Shown here piece by piece: positions 8,600 to 16,597 of a stretch of DNA of 64,000 bases. Position numbers and translations under genes: made by a program. The stretch spans positions 186,001 through 250,000 of the forward strand of contig NZ_JBQKME010000001.1 of assembly GCF_052115865.1 (NCBI RefSeq), in the 5' to 3' direction. Position 1 is the stretch's first letter. Every line of letters begins with the position of its first letter. The notes below the pieces were generated by a model, which did no database searches, had not been told where the DNA came from, and saw only the letters and a list, made by a program, of their open reading frames with translations. The DNA comes from Fundicoccus_A sp052115865 (GTDB taxonomy: Bacteria; Bacillota; Bacilli; Lactobacillales; Aerococcaceae).

Positions 8600-8906
8600 G
8601 TAATTGAATTGAAGCTTGGGAATAATCATTTGGAAATGGCTCAATTGAAGAGGAATCATTGAAGGAATATTTTGGTGAATAATATTCTGAAGAACAATTA
8701 ATAAAGCTAGATCAGCTTTCGTATTTAGAAATCATTATCGAAACAATTTTGAAGGATATATTGTTGAACAATTTCGAAATGAAAGTGGAATATACGTTAC
8801 TTTATACGATGAGAATTTAACATTCAATGAAAATCTAGCTATTTTCAATTCTGTTAAGGAAGAAACAAGTGAATTAAATGATATTCATTTCTTGATAGGT
8901 GGTTAA
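8600..8906 (+). pseudogene. Decayed first gene of a two-gene module, unknown function
   Basis: Fragments of one protein can be read across two frames. The first is GSIEEESLKEYFGE, then an in-frame stop, then YSEEQLIKLDQLSYLEIII. The second is NNFEGYIVEQFRNESGIYV running to HFLIGG and a stop at about 8904. An upstream GAGGAGG supports an original start near 8607. I do not recognise the family. Its stop sits 5 bases before the ATG of the HEPN relic, so the two were probably an operon, possibly a toxin-antitoxin-like pair. Confidence 0.5.
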
Positions 8907-8909
8907 TTT

Positions 8910-9308
8910 ATGTTTGATTGGAATGATTATAAAAACATGCTAATCAACTGATTGAAAATATTGAAGATATTGAGAGTCATTTAAGAGAATCTGTATATAG
9001 GACAGCAGTGAGCAGAATGTACTACGCTTATTTTCATAAAATAAGAAATTAAAATGGACATTTTGGTCTATCTGACCATTCTTTTAGTAGAGATTCGCAT
9101 GAAAAAAATATTCAAAAATAAAAAAGAAAAAACAGATTTATTAGATAAAAATGAATGAAATAAATTATGTAGTTTAATGATGGATTTTAAAGGATATAAA
9201 AATTAAGCTGATTACAATCCAAGTGTTGGATTTTCAGATAAAAGAATCAATTATATTTTTGAGATATTCACATCTCAAATGGATGAACTCTTAAAAAATT
9301 TGATATAA
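8910..9308 (+). pseudogene. HEPN-domain protein relic
   Basis: An ATG at 8910 opens MFDWNDYKNMLIN and then hits a stop. Shifting frame gives HANQLIENIEDIESHLRES and then VYRTAVSRMYYAYFHKIRN; a further shift gives NGHFGLSDHSFSRDSHEKN, and near the end ADYNPSVGFSDKRINYIFE. The RTAVSRMYYAYFH segment and the ADYNP motif are hallmarks of HEPN proteins, which act as RNases or nucleotidyltransferase partners in toxin-antitoxin and defence modules. At least three frameshifts or stops make it non-functional. Very low GC sets this segment apart from its neighbours. Confidence 0.65.
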
Positions 9309-9334
9309 AAACTAAATCAATGTAATGAAAAATG

Positions 9335-9368
9335 CTGGATTTTGTCCGGAATTTTTTTGCTTTTTTTG
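9335..9368 (+). terminator. Weak terminator after the HEPN relic
   Basis: A 5-bp stem CTGGA / TCCGG with a 5-base loop is followed by AATTTTTTTGCTTTTTTTG. The rest of 9369-9628 is A/T-rich without a supportable gene; it holds only the hairpin at 9466-9498. Confidence 0.5.
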
Positions 9369-9465
9369 TTGTTTGATTTATAATTCAGTTAATTAAGTCA
9401 TAAAGAAAATATTATTTAGTTTAGGTGGTATTAAAAGTTGTAAAAGATTTCATGAGTTTGTTAAA

Positions 9466-9498
9466 CGCGTTATAGGTAAATCAAAAAGGTATGTCGCA
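9466..9498. repeat. 33-bp hairpin element, left copy flanking the 42-bp array
   Basis: CGCGTTATA, a 15-base middle containing AAATCAAAAAGG, and TATGTCGCA. A closely matching 33-base copy lies at 10247-10279 on the far side of the array, in the same orientation. Confidence 0.55.
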
Positions 9499-9670
9499 TT
9501 CGTCAAATCGCTTCATTTTTACAAAATTTTAGTAGTCAGTTTTTTATTGCAATTTATCTGAAAAATGAGTGGTTTTAATTTGCAATATACATTTGGCGTG
9601 AAATCATTCCTTCCGCGTTAGCAAGAGGATGTATCTAACAGGGCAGGTTGGTGTCAGGATAGTTTTTGGC

Positions 9671-10222
9671 AAGAGAATAGACGAAAGTCAAGGCTCAAAC
9701 TGTCAGATTGTCAGGAGAATAGACGAAATTCAAGGTTCTAACCGTCAGATTGTCAGTCGAATAGACGAAAGTCGAGGCTCAAACTGTCCGATTGGCAGTC
9801 GAATAGACGAAATTCAAGGTTCAAACCGTCCGATTGTCAGTCGAATAGACGAAATACGAGGCTCAAACTGTCCGATTGGCAGTCGAATAGACGAAATTCA
9901 AGGCTCAAACTGTCAGATTGTCAGTCGAATAGACGAAAGTCGAGGTTCAAACCGTCCGATTGGCAGTCGAATAGACGAAATTCAAGGTTCTAACCGTCCG
10001 ATCGGCAGTCGAATAGACGAAATTCAAGGTTCTAACCGTCAGATTGTCAGTCGAATAGACGAAATACGAGGCTCTAACTGTCAGATTGTCAGTCGAATAG
10101 ACGAAATACGAGGCTCTATCTGTCCGATTGACAGTCGAATAGACGAAATACGAGGCTCTAACTGTCCGATTGACAGGCGAATAGACGAAATTCATGGTTC
10201 TAACTGTCTAATTAAGATTTCC
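9671..10222. repeat. 42-bp tandem array, TAGACGAA family (13 units)
   Basis: ATAGACGAA starts at 9677, 9719, 9761, 9803, 9845, 9887, 9929, 9971, 10013, 10055, 10097, 10139 and 10181: thirteen units with an exact 42-base step. Because 42 is divisible by three, the array stays open in frames on both strands. The plus frame would encode a 14-residue repeat of the type SRIDEIQGSNCPIG, 198 residues in all. The only ATG (9629) has GAGG touching it, and variation falls freely on non-synonymous sites, so I read the array as non-coding. Weak pairing CGTC..ATT with AAT.GACG is possible in each unit. Confidence 0.9.
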
Positions 10223-10246
10223 TAGATAAGATTCTTGTTAGCCAAA

Positions 10247-10279
10247 CGGGTTATAAAGAAATCAAAAAGGTATAACGCG
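10247..10279. repeat. 33-bp hairpin element, right copy
   Basis: CGGGTTATA, a 15-base middle with AAATCAAAAAGG, and TATAACGCG form an 8-9 bp stem. It matches the element at 9466-9498. The remaining bases up to 10501 show no gene. Confidence 0.55.
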
Positions 10280-10501
10280 TTTATTAAAGTAAGCAAGATA
10301 GATGATGAATAATTTCTCATAGATGGGGAAAATGTTTGGGCTTTATCGACTCGTCGGTAAAACGAAGCTAAAGTATTAAACTCGTCTCCACCCACTCAAG
10401 GTATCAATGATGAAAAATATAAAACATACCAGCCGTTCCCAACTGTATCATCGAAAACCAAAATCAAACGCAACTACTATAATATAGAAAGGAAAAATGG
10501 A

Positions 10502-11302
10502 ATGTTACTCAAATCAATCCAATACCAGCTCCCATCCGACGAACCCCTACAACAAAACTTTCCTTATAATCTGCCATGGTTAAAAGATCTCGAAACCTTT
10601 GAGTTATCCCGACCTGTCACCATTTTTGTAGGCGAGAACGGTGTGGGCAAATCGACCCTCATCGAAACCATTGCTTATCTTGCCCAAGCGATTACCTTAA
10701 ACAACCGTGGCTTTAACCAATTGGATGAGTACAAATGGGTGCGTGAATTCGCAACACAATTCAAATTAATTTGGCACAATCGAAGGCAGTCAGGTTTCTT
10801 TTTTCGTGCAGATGATTTCATCACTTTTATTCGTGAAACAAAAGAACGCAAGCAAGAAGCAATTGATGCCCTAGCCGATATTGACCGACGTGATCCTGAA
10901 GGCTTTTCAATGGAACGCATGCCTCATGCCAATACTCTGTATGAAATGAAGCAACTTTATCCGACTGATTTGTCAGATCTATCGCATGGCCAGTCCTTTA
11001 TAGCTTTGTTTCAAGCTCGTCTCCGCCCTAAAAGTCTTTATTTTCTAGACGAGCCGGAAACGCCTTTAAGCCCGCAAAATCAATTAGCACTCTTGCTCCT
11101 AATCGACGAGTATGCTAAACTCGGCAGCCAATTTATCATTAGTACGCATTCACCGATAATTATGGCCTACCCTGAAGCTGCTGTTTTTGAATTATCAGAC
11201 AGTGGCTTACAGCAAACCAACTATCAAGAAATTGAACACGTTCAATTTATGCAAAGTTTTATGCAAGACCCTCAACGCTTTATGTACCACATGTTCAAAT
11301 AA
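10502..11302 (+). CDS. AAA-family ATPase (COG3910-like)
   Basis: A 266-residue cytoplasmic ATPase of the ABC/SMC-like ATPase class. Walker A is GENGVGKST (residues 44-52), an LSHGQ signature precedes Walker B (LYFLDEPE), and STHSP supplies the H-loop. This single-domain type is common beside diverse genes and has no assigned substrate. The short coil between Walker A and LSHGQ rules out RecN or SMC. It starts at ATG 10502 after an AGGAAA site and ends 20 bases before the CapA-like gene, so cotranscription is likely. A defence or repair role would be speculation. Confidence 0.8.
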   Translation: MLLKSIQYQLPSDEPLQQNFPYNLPWLKDLETFELSRPVTIFVGENGVGKSTLIETIAYLAQAITLNNRGFNQLDEYKWVREFATQFKLIWHNRRQSGFFFRADDFITFIRETKERKQEAIDALADIDRRDPEGFSMERMPHANTLYEMKQLYPTDLSDLSHGQSFIALFQARLRPKSLYFLDEPETPLSPQNQLALLLLIDEYAKLGSQFIISTHSPIIMAYPEAAVFELSDSGLQQTNYQEIEHVQFMQSFMQDPQRFMYHMFK

Positions 11303-11322
11303 ATAACTTAATGGAGACCATC

Positions 11323-12588
11323 ATGAAAACAAATAGACTATTTCTAACATTAGCAGTGATATTTAATTTAGGTATGCCAATCGTTCAGGCTGAAGGTGAA
11401 GTACCCAAAACTTTGGATCATTTGCCGGCAAAAGAGCAGTTTGAGCCATGGCAAGGTCAAGAAGGTGAGCTGCGCCTGCGGTCGTTTGGTGATTTTTTAA
11501 TCCATGACCGTGTCAGCTGGATGGCAGATAAATCGAGTTGGCTGTATGAGGATGCTATCGCGCGATTAGAAGCCGAAGGCCTGTGGGAAGATGGCATGGT
11601 GCCGGGTGCAGAGGAGGTTTCTGCGACTATTGCAGGTTCTGAGGACTACGATTTTATGCCGATGTTAGCCCGGATTGCACCTTTTACCAGCTATGCGGAC
11701 GTCACGGTAGCAAATCTTGAAATTATTGCTGCTTATCCGGACTTACCGATTTCAGGTTATCCGCAATTCAATGCCCCAGGCTCGGTCCTTGAAGCGATGA
11801 AGGCGATCGGCGTTGACCTCGTTTCAAATGCGACTAACCACACATTGGATTGGTTTTCAGATGGGGCGATTAGTTCAATCAACAACCTAGAAACATTAGA
11901 CATTTTGTACTCAGGAAGCTACAAAGATCAAGACGACTTCCAAACTCCAAGAATCATCGAGAAAAATGGGATTAAACTTGGCTTCCTCTCCTATACGTAT
12001 GGGACCAACGGCATTCCGATCCCTTACGGCGAGGAATATATTGTAAGTATGCTAGACCTGGATGTTATTTTGAGTGAAGTCGAATGGCTGAAACCGCAAG
12101 TCGATGCCGTTGTCGTTACTCTTCATATGGGACCCGAATACGGTGAATGGCCTGATGACCAACAACAATACTACTTCCAAGCACTCAGTGATGCCGGCGT
12201 GAAGTTAATTTTAGGTGGTCACCCCCACGTTTTACAGCCTCTAGCGTGGCTGAATGAAGACGAAACTTTTGCCATCTATTCCCAAGCAAGCTTTTTAACT
12301 GGCCAACGTGAACTTGAAAACAAGCAAGGTGGCATCACGGAAGTCACCTTTAAAAAAGATGAGCAGGGCGAGGTTTATGTGACGAATCCTAAATTCATGC
12401 CTACCTTCGTCTTAGGAGTCGAAGCTGAAAAAATGTACGAAACCGTCCCCCTAGCGGACTACGACCGCTATGCCATTCCCGACGGCGCCTGGTGGTGGGA
12501 CACCTTATCCGCTCGCATGACCCAGCTGACCGACCAAGTCGACATTGTTACCCACTTAGAAACCCAATGGACCCAAGAATCTAAATAA
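11323..12588 (+). CDS. CapA-family (PGA_cap) metallophosphatase-like protein, secreted
   Basis: Start chosen at ATG 11323 because GGAG at 11313-11316 has correct spacing; the ATG at 11311 overlaps that site. The N-terminus (MKTNRLFLTLAVIFNLGMP, then IVQAEGE) is a signal peptide with an AXA-like cleavage site. The body has the CapA signature: SFGDFLIHD, VTVANLEIIA, SNATNHTLDW, VVVTLHMGPEYGEWP and GGHPHVLQP. CapA proteins belong to poly-gamma-glutamate synthesis systems or act as stand-alone wall proteins. No capB/capC lies nearby, so it is probably a stand-alone extracellular member. Confidence 0.85.
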   Translation: MKTNRLFLTLAVIFNLGMPIVQAEGEVPKTLDHLPAKEQFEPWQGQEGELRLRSFGDFLIHDRVSWMADKSSWLYEDAIARLEAEGLWEDGMVPGAEEVSATIAGSEDYDFMPMLARIAPFTSYADVTVANLEIIAAYPDLPISGYPQFNAPGSVLEAMKAIGVDLVSNATNHTLDWFSDGAISSINNLETLDILYSGSYKDQDDFQTPRIIEKNGIKLGFLSYTYGTNGIPIPYGEEYIVSMLDLDVILSEVEWLKPQVDAVVVTLHMGPEYGEWPDDQQQYYFQALSDAGVKLILGGHPHVLQPLAWLNEDETFAIYSQASFLTGQRELENKQGGITEVTFKKDEQGEVYVTNPKFMPTFVLGVEAEKMYETVPLADYDRYAIPDGAWWWDTLSARMTQLTDQVDIVTHLETQWTQESK

Positions 12589-12598
12589 ATATCGCTGC
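12584..12598 (+). repeat. Dispersed AATAAATATC(N)CTGC motif (representative copy)
   Basis: This copy overlaps the CapA stop codon. The decamer AATAAATATC, on either strand, was found at 1576, 4082, 5182, 7079, 7280, 12584, 15875, 23531, 23931, 27079, 27728, 30892, 33358, 36194, 40232, 40411, 41048 and 47076. Several copies continue with NCTGC (5182, 12584, 15875, 40411), and near-copies with AAC in place of ATC occur at about 11299, 30017, 33025 and 39590. It lies in genes and at gene ends alike. Confidence 0.7.
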
Positions 12599-12646
12599 TA
12601 AAACTAGCTTTTATCAAGAGTTTGGATAAAAGGTTGCTGCTAAATA

Positions 12647-12690
12647 AAAAAAACAGAAATCATTTATGAGTGAATGATTTCTGTTTTTTA
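12647..12690 (+). terminator. Terminator after the CapA-like gene
   Basis: A 12-bp stem ACAGAAATCATT / AATGATTTCTGT is followed by TTTTTT and preceded by an A-run, so it may work in both directions. Confidence 0.9.
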
Positions 12691-12770
12691 TTGCATTAAT
12701 TTTTGTTTCTGCTTTTTAGGTTCTTGTTGCAAAAATGAGTAACGTTTTTACTACTTGCCGCTGAAATAGT

Positions 12771-13615
12771 TGGCCCGCGGTCGGATGAAAAGTGGGTTTC
12801 ATCCGAGCGGCTGGTGCGCGTTCGTTTGAAAATTTGGTTTCATCCGAGCGGTTAGTTGGCGCTCGTTTGAAAAGAGGATTTCATCCGAGCGGCTGCCTCG
12901 CGCTCGTTTGAAAAGTGGATTTCATCCGAGCGGTTGATGCGCGTTCGTTTGAAAATTTGGTTTCATCCGAGCGGTTGTTGTGCGCTCGTTTGAAATAGTA
13001 GTTTCATCCGAGCGGCTGGCTCGCGGTCGGATGAAAAGGTAGTTTCATCCGAGCGGCTGGTGCGCGTTCGTTTGAAAATTTGGTTTCATCCGAGCGGTTA
13101 GTGCGCGTTCGTTTGAAAAGTTGGTTTCATCCGAGCGGTTGTTGTGCGCTCGTTTGAAATAGTAGTTTCATCCGAGCGGTCGGTGCGCGGTCGGATGAAA
13201 AGTTGATTTCATCCGAGCGGTTGGCTCGCGTTCGGATGAAAAGTTGATTTCATCCGAGCGGTTAGTGCGCGGTCGGATGAAAAGTTGGTTTCATCCGAGC
13301 GGTTGGCTCGCGGTCGTTTGAAAAGTTGGTTTCATCCGAGCGGTCGGTGCGCGCTCGTTTGAAAAGTTGGTTTCATCCGAGCGGTTGGCTCGCGTTCGGA
13401 TGAAAAGTTGATTTCATCCGAGCGGTTAGTGCGCGCTCGTTTGAAAAGTTGGTTTCATCCGAGCGGTTGGCTCGCGGTCGTTTGAAAAGTTGGTTTCATC
13501 CGAGCGGTTGATGTGCGGTCGGATGAAAAAGTTGTTTCATCCGAGCGGTTGGCTTGCGCTCGTTTGAAAAGTTAGTTTCATCCGAGCGGTTGGCCTGCGC
13601 TCGTTTTAAACAGTC
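12771..13615. repeat. 41-bp hairpin array, TTTCATCCGAGCG family (20 units)
   Basis: TTTCATCCGA starts at 12797 and then every 41 bases without exception to 13576, twenty units. Each unit is a 13-nt arm TTTCATCCGAGCG, a 9-nt loop such as GTTGGTGCG, a 13-nt right arm of the type CGGTCGGATGAAA, and a 6-nt spacer. The left arm is almost invariant, while the right arm varies at a few fixed positions (GA, TT or TA before TGAAA; C, G or T at its third base). There is no T-tract and no reading frame. The array lies between a terminator and a promoter. Confidence 0.97.
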
Positions 13616-13641
13616 GCCTACCTCCCACCCCTCAGCAAAAA

Positions 13642-13670
13642 TTGAAAACGCAAACAAAAATCGTTATAAT
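13642..13670 (+). promoter_or_regulatory. Promoter with overlapping cre-like site, sugar importer operon
   Basis: TTGAAA (13642-13647) and TATAAT (13665-13670) are spaced by 17 bases. TGAAAACGCAAACA at 13643-13656 matches the CcpA cre consensus (TGWNANCGNTNWCA) at 13 of 14 positions and covers the -35, which fits carbon catabolite repression of the glycan locus. Confidence 0.6.
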
Positions 13671-13676
13671 ACAATT

Positions 13677-14023
13677 AATAAAGAAAAAAATATCAATATT
13701 ATTAAAAGAACAAGACTTCAAACCACATGAACACCCTAACATCCTCCTACATAATAACAAAAAAAACAATCAACTATAGCATCACTCGCCTAACCACCAA
13801 AATGATTTTACATCAATTTATTTACAATTCTTCCCCGAAATAATAATTTCTCATTAAGATAGTGCAAAAAACTTCAAAAAAAGTTCAAATTACAGCAACA
13901 GTAATATGTTAAATTATTCTTAGTTGATAGAAAAGTTTTAATAATCAAAATGAAAGGGGTTGCGAGCAATCGAGTTTCAAAACGATGACCAATTTCTATT
14001 GATTAAATCAAAGGAGGCAAATT
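13677..14023 (+). other. Long (about 347-nt) leader before the importer genes
   Basis: A/T-rich stretch between the promoter and the first permease. I see no riboswitch consensus and no strong terminator. A 12-codon frame starts at the ATG near 13950 (MKGVASNRVSKR) without a good ribosome site. The permease start is set by AAAGGAGG at about 14010. A second, unseen promoter may lie closer to the gene. Confidence 0.35.
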
Positions 14024-14986
14024 ATGCAAGTGAATGCAGTTAGTTCATCGCCAGGTGGGCTACCAGACAAACAACGTCAACGTGATTTGAAACGTAAGAA
14101 TTTCAAAAAGAATATTCCGTTTCTCATTATGATGCTTATACCGTTAACGCTATTGCTCGTTTTCAGTTATGGACCAATGTATGGGGTGTTGATTGCCTTT
14201 AAACGATACTCGCCAGGTCTAGGTATTTTAGGAAGTCCTTGGAATAACTTTGATCACTTTCACCGGATGTTTTCAGACTTCACCTTTACAAGAGCTTTAA
14301 GAAATACGTTATGGATTTCGTTCTTGAAAATTTTATTCGGATTCCCAGCACCTATATTATTAGCTTTAATGCTAAATGAATTACGTTTTGTTCGCTTCAA
14401 AAAAGTAACCCAAACGATTTCATATTTACCTTATTTCTTATCATGGGTAATTATCGCTGCGATGATGATTGAGATTTTCTCACCACAAAGAGGTATCATT
14501 AACTACATCGTGACTTTATTTGGAGGACAACCGATTCACTTCTTAGCAAGTAGAAAATGGTTTGTTCCAATTCTGGTTATCACAGATATTTGGTCAGGGA
14601 TCGGTTATGGCTCAATTATTTATTTAGCGGCTATCACTGGGGTTGACCCAGCTTTATATGAAGCAGCAGAGCTTGATGGGGCATCACGCTTTGAGAAAAT
14701 GCGTTATATTACAATTCCGTCAATTATGCCAATCATTTTGGTAATGTTTATCCTACGTGTGGGTGGTATTTTAAGTGCTGGTTTCGACCAAATTTTAAAC
14801 TTGTATAACCCATCTGTTTACGAAGTGGCAGACGTTATTGATACTTATGTTTACCGTGTCGGTTTAATCGACTTTAACTTTGACTACTCAACAGCCGTTG
14901 GGTTATTCCAAAACTTTGTTGGCTTGATTATGGTTGGAACGTCTAACTTCATCGTTAGAAAAACAACAGGTCAAAGAATCTTATAG
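14024..14986 (+). CDS. ABC sugar importer permease, LplB/YteP type
   Basis: A 320-residue CUT1-family membrane protein with six predicted segments. The cytoplasmic N-terminus is basic (RQRDLKRKNFKKN), and the EAA loop (YEAAELDGASRFEKMRYI, then TIPSI) marks contact with the ATPase. The closest known types are LplB and YteP, which work with large lipoprotein binding proteins to import complex oligosaccharides. It is first of a four-gene block with its partner permease, YesL and the binding protein. No ATPase gene is present, so it must use a shared MsmK-like ATPase encoded elsewhere. Confidence 0.9.
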   Translation: MQVNAVSSSPGGLPDKQRQRDLKRKNFKKNIPFLIMMLIPLTLLLVFSYGPMYGVLIAFKRYSPGLGILGSPWNNFDHFHRMFSDFTFTRALRNTLWISFLKILFGFPAPILLALMLNELRFVRFKKVTQTISYLPYFLSWVIIAAMMIEIFSPQRGIINYIVTLFGGQPIHFLASRKWFVPILVITDIWSGIGYGSIIYLAAITGVDPALYEAAELDGASRFEKMRYITIPSIMPIILVMFILRVGGILSAGFDQILNLYNPSVYEVADVIDTYVYRVGLIDFNFDYSTAVGLFQNFVGLIMVGTSNFIVRKTTGQRIL

Positions 14987-15000
14987 AAAGGAAAATTGAC

Positions 15001-15876
15001 ATGAAAAAAAGAATTACATTTTTTGATATATTAAATATCGCTTTTTTAGTCCTACTGTGTATTTCAATTTTATACCCAGTTTGGAACCAAATTGTCCTTT
15101 CCTTTTCAGATTCATCAACCACCGGAGGATTGGGAATTGCACTTTGGCCTGAGAAATGGTCAACCGAAGCTTATAACTATATCTTTGACTATGGGAACGT
15201 TGGCCGCGCTTACTTTAACACAATTGTCCGTACAATCCTTGGTACGATCACCATTGTAACAGTAACCATTTTAGCTGCCTATCCCTTATCAAGAGATGAC
15301 TTACCGTTTAGAAATCTGTTTGTTATATTGTTTATCATTGCGATGTACGTAAACGGTGGTATGATCCCGAGATATTTATTAGTAAGAGATTTAGGTTTAC
15401 TTGACACACGTGCCGCGCTAATTATTCCAGCTGCACTGAACACGTCTTACATCATTATCTTACGTAACTTCTTTAGAAGTATTAGTAAAGAAATCGAAGA
15501 ATCCGCGATTATGGATGGGGCCAGTCCTTTTACGATCCTCGTTCGAATTGTTTTACCACTTTCGGTTCCGATTATTGTAACCATAGCACTTTGGTCAGCG
15601 ATTTATCACTGGAACGAGTGGTTCAGTGCTACCATCTACATCCGTAACAGTTCGCTGGACGTACTCCAAACCCTTGTACGTGACATGCTTGTGAACGTTG
15701 ACCCATCTCGGATGGACTACCAAGTTTCAGGGACCGGGGCCGACGCCGCTCAGTTACTCTTAGCCAACGTTCGTGCTGCTACAGTAGTCGTTTCCATTGG
15801 GCCAATCATTGCGGTTTACCCGTTCGCGCAACGCTACTTTATTGACGGTCTACAACTTGGAGCTGTTAAAGGATAA
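15001..15876 (+). CDS. ABC sugar importer permease, LplC/YtcP type
   Basis: A 291-residue partner permease 14 bases after the first, with AGAAAGGAAAA as ribosome site. The EAA-type loop is KEIEESAIMDGASPFTI, followed by LVRIVLPLS. The C-terminus AVYPFAQRYFIDGLQLGAVKG is the highly conserved tail of CUT1 permeases and shows it is complete. Together with the LplB-type subunit it should form the membrane channel. A copy of the AATAAATATC motif overlaps the end of the gene (15875-15884). Confidence 0.92.
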   Translation: MKKRITFFDILNIAFLVLLCISILYPVWNQIVLSFSDSSTTGGLGIALWPEKWSTEAYNYIFDYGNVGRAYFNTIVRTILGTITIVTVTILAAYPLSRDDLPFRNLFVILFIIAMYVNGGMIPRYLLVRDLGLLDTRAALIIPAALNTSYIIILRNFFRSISKEIEESAIMDGASPFTILVRIVLPLSVPIIVTIALWSAIYHWNEWFSATIYIRNSSLDVLQTLVRDMLVNVDPSRMDYQVSGTGADAAQLLLANVRAATVVVSIGPIIAVYPFAQRYFIDGLQLGAVKG

Positions 15877-15921
15877 TAAATATCTCTGCGACAACCCTGC
15901 TTTTATAATTTAGGAAGGAAA

Positions 15922-16557
15922 ATGACGATGAATTTCAATGTTGACAGTCCATTGATGCGCTTTATGACATGGCTTTCAGAAATGGTTAAGTTACAGTTTT
16001 ATTTTTGGTTAGGCACTCTTCGAGGGTTTGTATTAGGAGGTCTGTTTCCAAGTTTAATTGCAACCTTTGGGACGAGTCGTCATATGATCCGTAATGAAGA
16101 TATCCATGTCAGCCCAGACAAATTTTGGGAAGTTTATCAACAAGAATTTGTCAAAGCCAATCTTGTGGGATATGGATCACTTATTTTTGCGATTTTATTA
16201 GTTATTTACTTTAGGTTAACGACCTTAATTGATTCTGGTTTGGCTACATTGTTTATTTTTGTTGGTTATGGTTTTATCATATTGTTTGCGTTACTTTGTC
16301 TCTATATCCCAACGATAATGACGCATCTGGACATTAGTATTTTTCAAACGATCAAACATGCGGCGATCATAATGTTAGCTTGTCCACTGCATACCGTTAT
16401 TATGGGAGTCATGTTGTTGTTATTTAGTTATCTGGTGATTAGATGGTTTATATTGATCCCCTTTATTGCCATTGCGATGTGCGCCTTCGGTTTAACTTAT
16501 GTTGGATTGGATGCGATGGAACGATTGACACGACGGTTAGAGAAGGTCAGTAAATAA
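15922..16557 (+). CDS. YesL-family (DUF624) membrane protein
   Basis: A 211-residue protein with four to five hydrophobic segments and the DUF624 pattern: LRGFVLGGLFPSLIATFGTSR near residue 35, then a W-E-V-Y region. YesL proteins are regularly encoded inside Lpl/Yte-type importer operons; their role is unknown, perhaps assembly or regulation of the importer. AGGAAGG precedes ATG 15922; a second ATG is at 15928. Placement between the permeases and the binding protein fits that association. Confidence 0.8.
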   Translation: MTMNFNVDSPLMRFMTWLSEMVKLQFYFWLGTLRGFVLGGLFPSLIATFGTSRHMIRNEDIHVSPDKFWEVYQQEFVKANLVGYGSLIFAILLVIYFRLTTLIDSGLATLFIFVGYGFIILFALLCLYIPTIMTHLDISIFQTIKHAAIIMLACPLHTVIMGVMLLLFSYLVIRWFILIPFIAIAMCAFGLTYVGLDAMERLTRRLEKVSK

Positions 16558-16597
16558 GGTTTTAATGTTTTAAAAGTTGATATAAGGAGAGAACCAA

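Noticed and set aside
9629..10225. 198-residue repeat protein
   Set aside because: The frame is open because the unit is 42 bases long; the ribosome site touches the start codon and substitutions are not codon-biased.
12771..13615. CRISPR array
   Set aside because: Units are contiguous, with 6-nt near-constant spacers and no unique spacer sequence; no cas gene is present.
13677..14023. Riboswitch in the importer leader
   Set aside because: No consensus of a known class and no terminator/antiterminator pair could be recognised.
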